A stretch of 15,165 nt of DNA from Aminidesulfovibrio sp040307135 (GTDB lineage Bacteria; Desulfobacterota; Desulfovibrionia; Desulfovibrionales; Desulfovibrionaceae), in assembly GCA_040307135.1 (NCBI GenBank), contig JAWRKD010000115.1, forward strand, positions 1 to 15,165, read 5' to 3'. Under the pieces are notes generated by a model, which worked only from the letters and a program-made list of their open reading frames with translations, searched no databases and was not told the origin of the DNA. Shown here in pieces: positions 13,932 through 15,165 of this stretch. The position numbers and the translations under genes were made by a program. The first letter of the stretch is position 1, and each line of letters begins with the position of its first letter.

Positions 13932-15119
13932 ATGAGCGCCGACACCGTCACCATCACCCTGGCCCTGCACAACGCCCACGCCCGCCAGGTCTTCGCCGGG
14001 GCGCTGCGCGGCATGCCGGGCGTGGAGCTCAAGAACGGCGCGCCCGTGGACCTGCTCGTCTGCGAGCTGGGGCAGGCCGCGGAAGAGGAGCTGGCCCGTC
14101 TGGAGAAGGCCCGGCTGGAGGGCCGCGTGGGCGAGGTCTTCCTGGCGGGCAGCGAGCCCACGCCCGAGCTGCTCATCCAGGCCATCCGCGCCGGGGTCAG
14201 CGAATTTTTGCCCCTGCCGGCCCGGGCCGAGGACCTGGCCGAGGCCCTGCGCCGCTTCCGCGAGCGCCGCAGACCCCAGGCGGCGCAGGCCGCGCCCGCC
14301 GCGTCCGGGGCCCGCATCATCGCCGTGGCCGGGGCCAAGCCCGGCACCGGGACAACCACCGTGGCCGTGAACCTGGCCCTGGAACTGACGCGCGCGGGGG
14401 CGGGACGGGTGGGCCTCCTGGACCTGCGGCGGCCCCATGGCGAGACCCCGTTCTTCCTGGACCTGGAGTGCGCCTACACCTGGGAGGAGGTGGCCGCCAA
14501 CCTCTCCCGCCTGGACGCCACGTTCCTGGAGAGCCTCATCACCCGCCACGCCTCGGGCCTGGGGCTCCTGCCCGCGCCCGAGAACTTCGCCGGGAGCCTG
14601 GAAGACGCGGCCCTGGAGCGCCTGCTGGCCGAGATGGGCCGGCTCTTCGACGTGCTCGTGCTGGACGCCGGGCCTGCGGACGCCCGCAACCTGCGGCTGC
14701 TGGAAGCCGCGGAACGTTTTCTGCTCGTGCTCAATCCGAGCCTGCCCTGCCTGGCCGCCAGCCGGTCTTTCCTGGACGAGGCGCGCCGCCCGGGCCGGGG
14801 CCTGGAGGCGCGGGTGGAATTGGTCTCGGCCCGGCACGTGGCCGAGTCCGGCATCGAGCCCGCCGAGGCCGCCGAGGTGCTGGGCTGCAAGTTCCGCTGG
14901 CTCCTGCCCGACGACGCCGCCAGCGCCCTGTCCGCCCTGAACCAGGGCCGGGCCGTGTCCGAGGCCGCGCCCAAGTCCCGCCTGGCCAAGGCCCTGGCGG
15001 CCATGGCCCGGGACCTGGCCCCGGCCGCGGCGGGTCCTGTCCGGACGCGCGGCCTGTCCGCGCTCCTGGGACGCCTGCGCGGCCGCAGCGAATCCCTGCC
15101 CGCCATGGGGGTCGCATGA
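13932..15119 (+). CDS. cpaE: TadZ/CpaE pilus-localisation ATPase-like protein (atypical P-loop)
   Basis: This 395-residue protein has a receiver-like N-terminal domain (about 1-115) without an evident phospho-aspartate site, a linker rich in Ala and Pro, and a MinD/ParA-like domain from about 126. TadZ/CpaE proteins localise the Tad machine at the cell pole. The P-loop reads GAKPGTGTTT (134-143): the signature lysine K136 is present, but the invariant lysine after GxG is replaced by T141. The Walker A' strand has D164 but R166 where a second Asp is usual (LLDLRR). A Walker B-like VLVLDAG strand follows. GGGGAGAGG precedes the ATG, 13 nt after the lipoprotein stop. Its stop overlaps the next start as ATGA. 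Confidence 0.92.
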   Translation: MSADTVTITLALHNAHARQVFAGALRGMPGVELKNGAPVDLLVCELGQAAEEELARLEKARLEGRVGEVFLAGSEPTPELLIQAIRAGVSEFLPLPARAEDLAEALRRFRERRRPQAAQAAPAASGARIIAVAGAKPGTGTTTVAVNLALELTRAGAGRVGLLDLRRPHGETPFFLDLECAYTWEEVAANLSRLDATFLESLITRHASGLGLLPAPENFAGSLEDAALERLLAEMGRLFDVLVLDAGPADARNLRLLEAAERFLLVLNPSLPCLAASRSFLDEARRPGRGLEARVELVSARHVAESGIEPAEAAEVLGCKFRWLLPDDAASALSALNQGRAVSEAAPKSRLAKALAAMARDLAPAAAGPVRTRGLSALLGRLRGRSESLPAMGVA

Positions 15120-15165
15120 ACCTGGCCGCCCGCCTGGCCCGGGGAACGGGTCCGCGTCCTGCCGC
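15116..15165 (+). CDS. Start of the next tad gene, probably CpaF/TadA ATPase (only 50 nt in window)
   Basis: An ATG overlaps the stop codon of the TadZ gene by 4 nt (ATGA), giving MNLAARLARGTGPRPA before the window ends. The coupling and the common gene order after cpaE suggest the secretion ATPase cpaF/tadA, but 16 residues carry no diagnostic motif. Confidence 0.45.
   Translation, partial: MNLAARLARGTGPRPA

Noticed and set aside
12179..14359. Open minus-strand frame of 726 codons across cpaC, the lipoprotein and tadZ
   Set aside because: It crosses three well-supported plus-strand genes with good ribosome-binding sites and has no domain signal.

Overview
The window is high-GC bacterial DNA. 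Protein composition, the style of the Tad pilus locus and its sigma-54/NtrC-type control suggest a Desulfovibrio-like member of the Desulfobacterota (delta-proteobacteria). That placement is inferred from gene content; there is no rRNA or other direct taxonomic marker. No tRNA, rRNA, CRISPR array, insertion sequence or prophage gene was seen.

Left part (1-6400, housekeeping). The N-terminal 663 codons of a SWIM-zinc-finger SNF2-family helicase run leftward off the edge. Divergent from it is a probable operon: an orphan family-5 (oligopeptide type) solute-binding lipoprotein, then 4 nt later a full-length bifunctional (p)ppGpp synthetase/hydrolase (rel), then a small acidic protein of unknown function. 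The operon ends at a hairpin (6334-6373) that has T-runs in both directions and so can also stop the convergent genes on its right.

Right part (6400-15165, Tad/Flp pilus locus). On the minus strand is a three-gene operon for pseudopilin-like and surface proteins: TadE-like, a TadG-like protein with a von Willebrand A domain, and a second TadE/TadF-like protein. On the plus strand are an NtrC-family response regulator (receiver, AAA+ with GAFTGA, Fis-type HTH), the Flp pilin, the prepilin peptidase TadV/CpaA, CpaB/RcpC, the secretin CpaC/RcpA, a small lipoprotein, TadZ/CpaE, and the first 50 nt of a further gene, probably cpaF/tadA.

The most interesting signal is regulatory. Two near-identical sigma-54 (-24/-12) promoters, 15 of 17 bases the same, lie before the flp pilin (plus strand) and before the divergent tadE-like operon (minus strand). 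Upstream of flp are two perfect copies of a 17-bp palindrome, ATCCACGAATCGTGGAT. An imperfect copy with the same half-sites and spacing lies upstream of both the response regulator and the minus-strand promoter. The nearest palindrome centre is at about -147 from the flp start site and about -154 from the tadE start site, normal enhancer distances. The simplest reading is that the response regulator encoded between the two arms binds these palindromes, drives both halves of the pilus locus through sigma-54, and may control its own gene. Its histidine kinase is not in the window. Two tandem hairpins without U-runs after flp probably help keep pilin mRNA in excess over the assembly genes.
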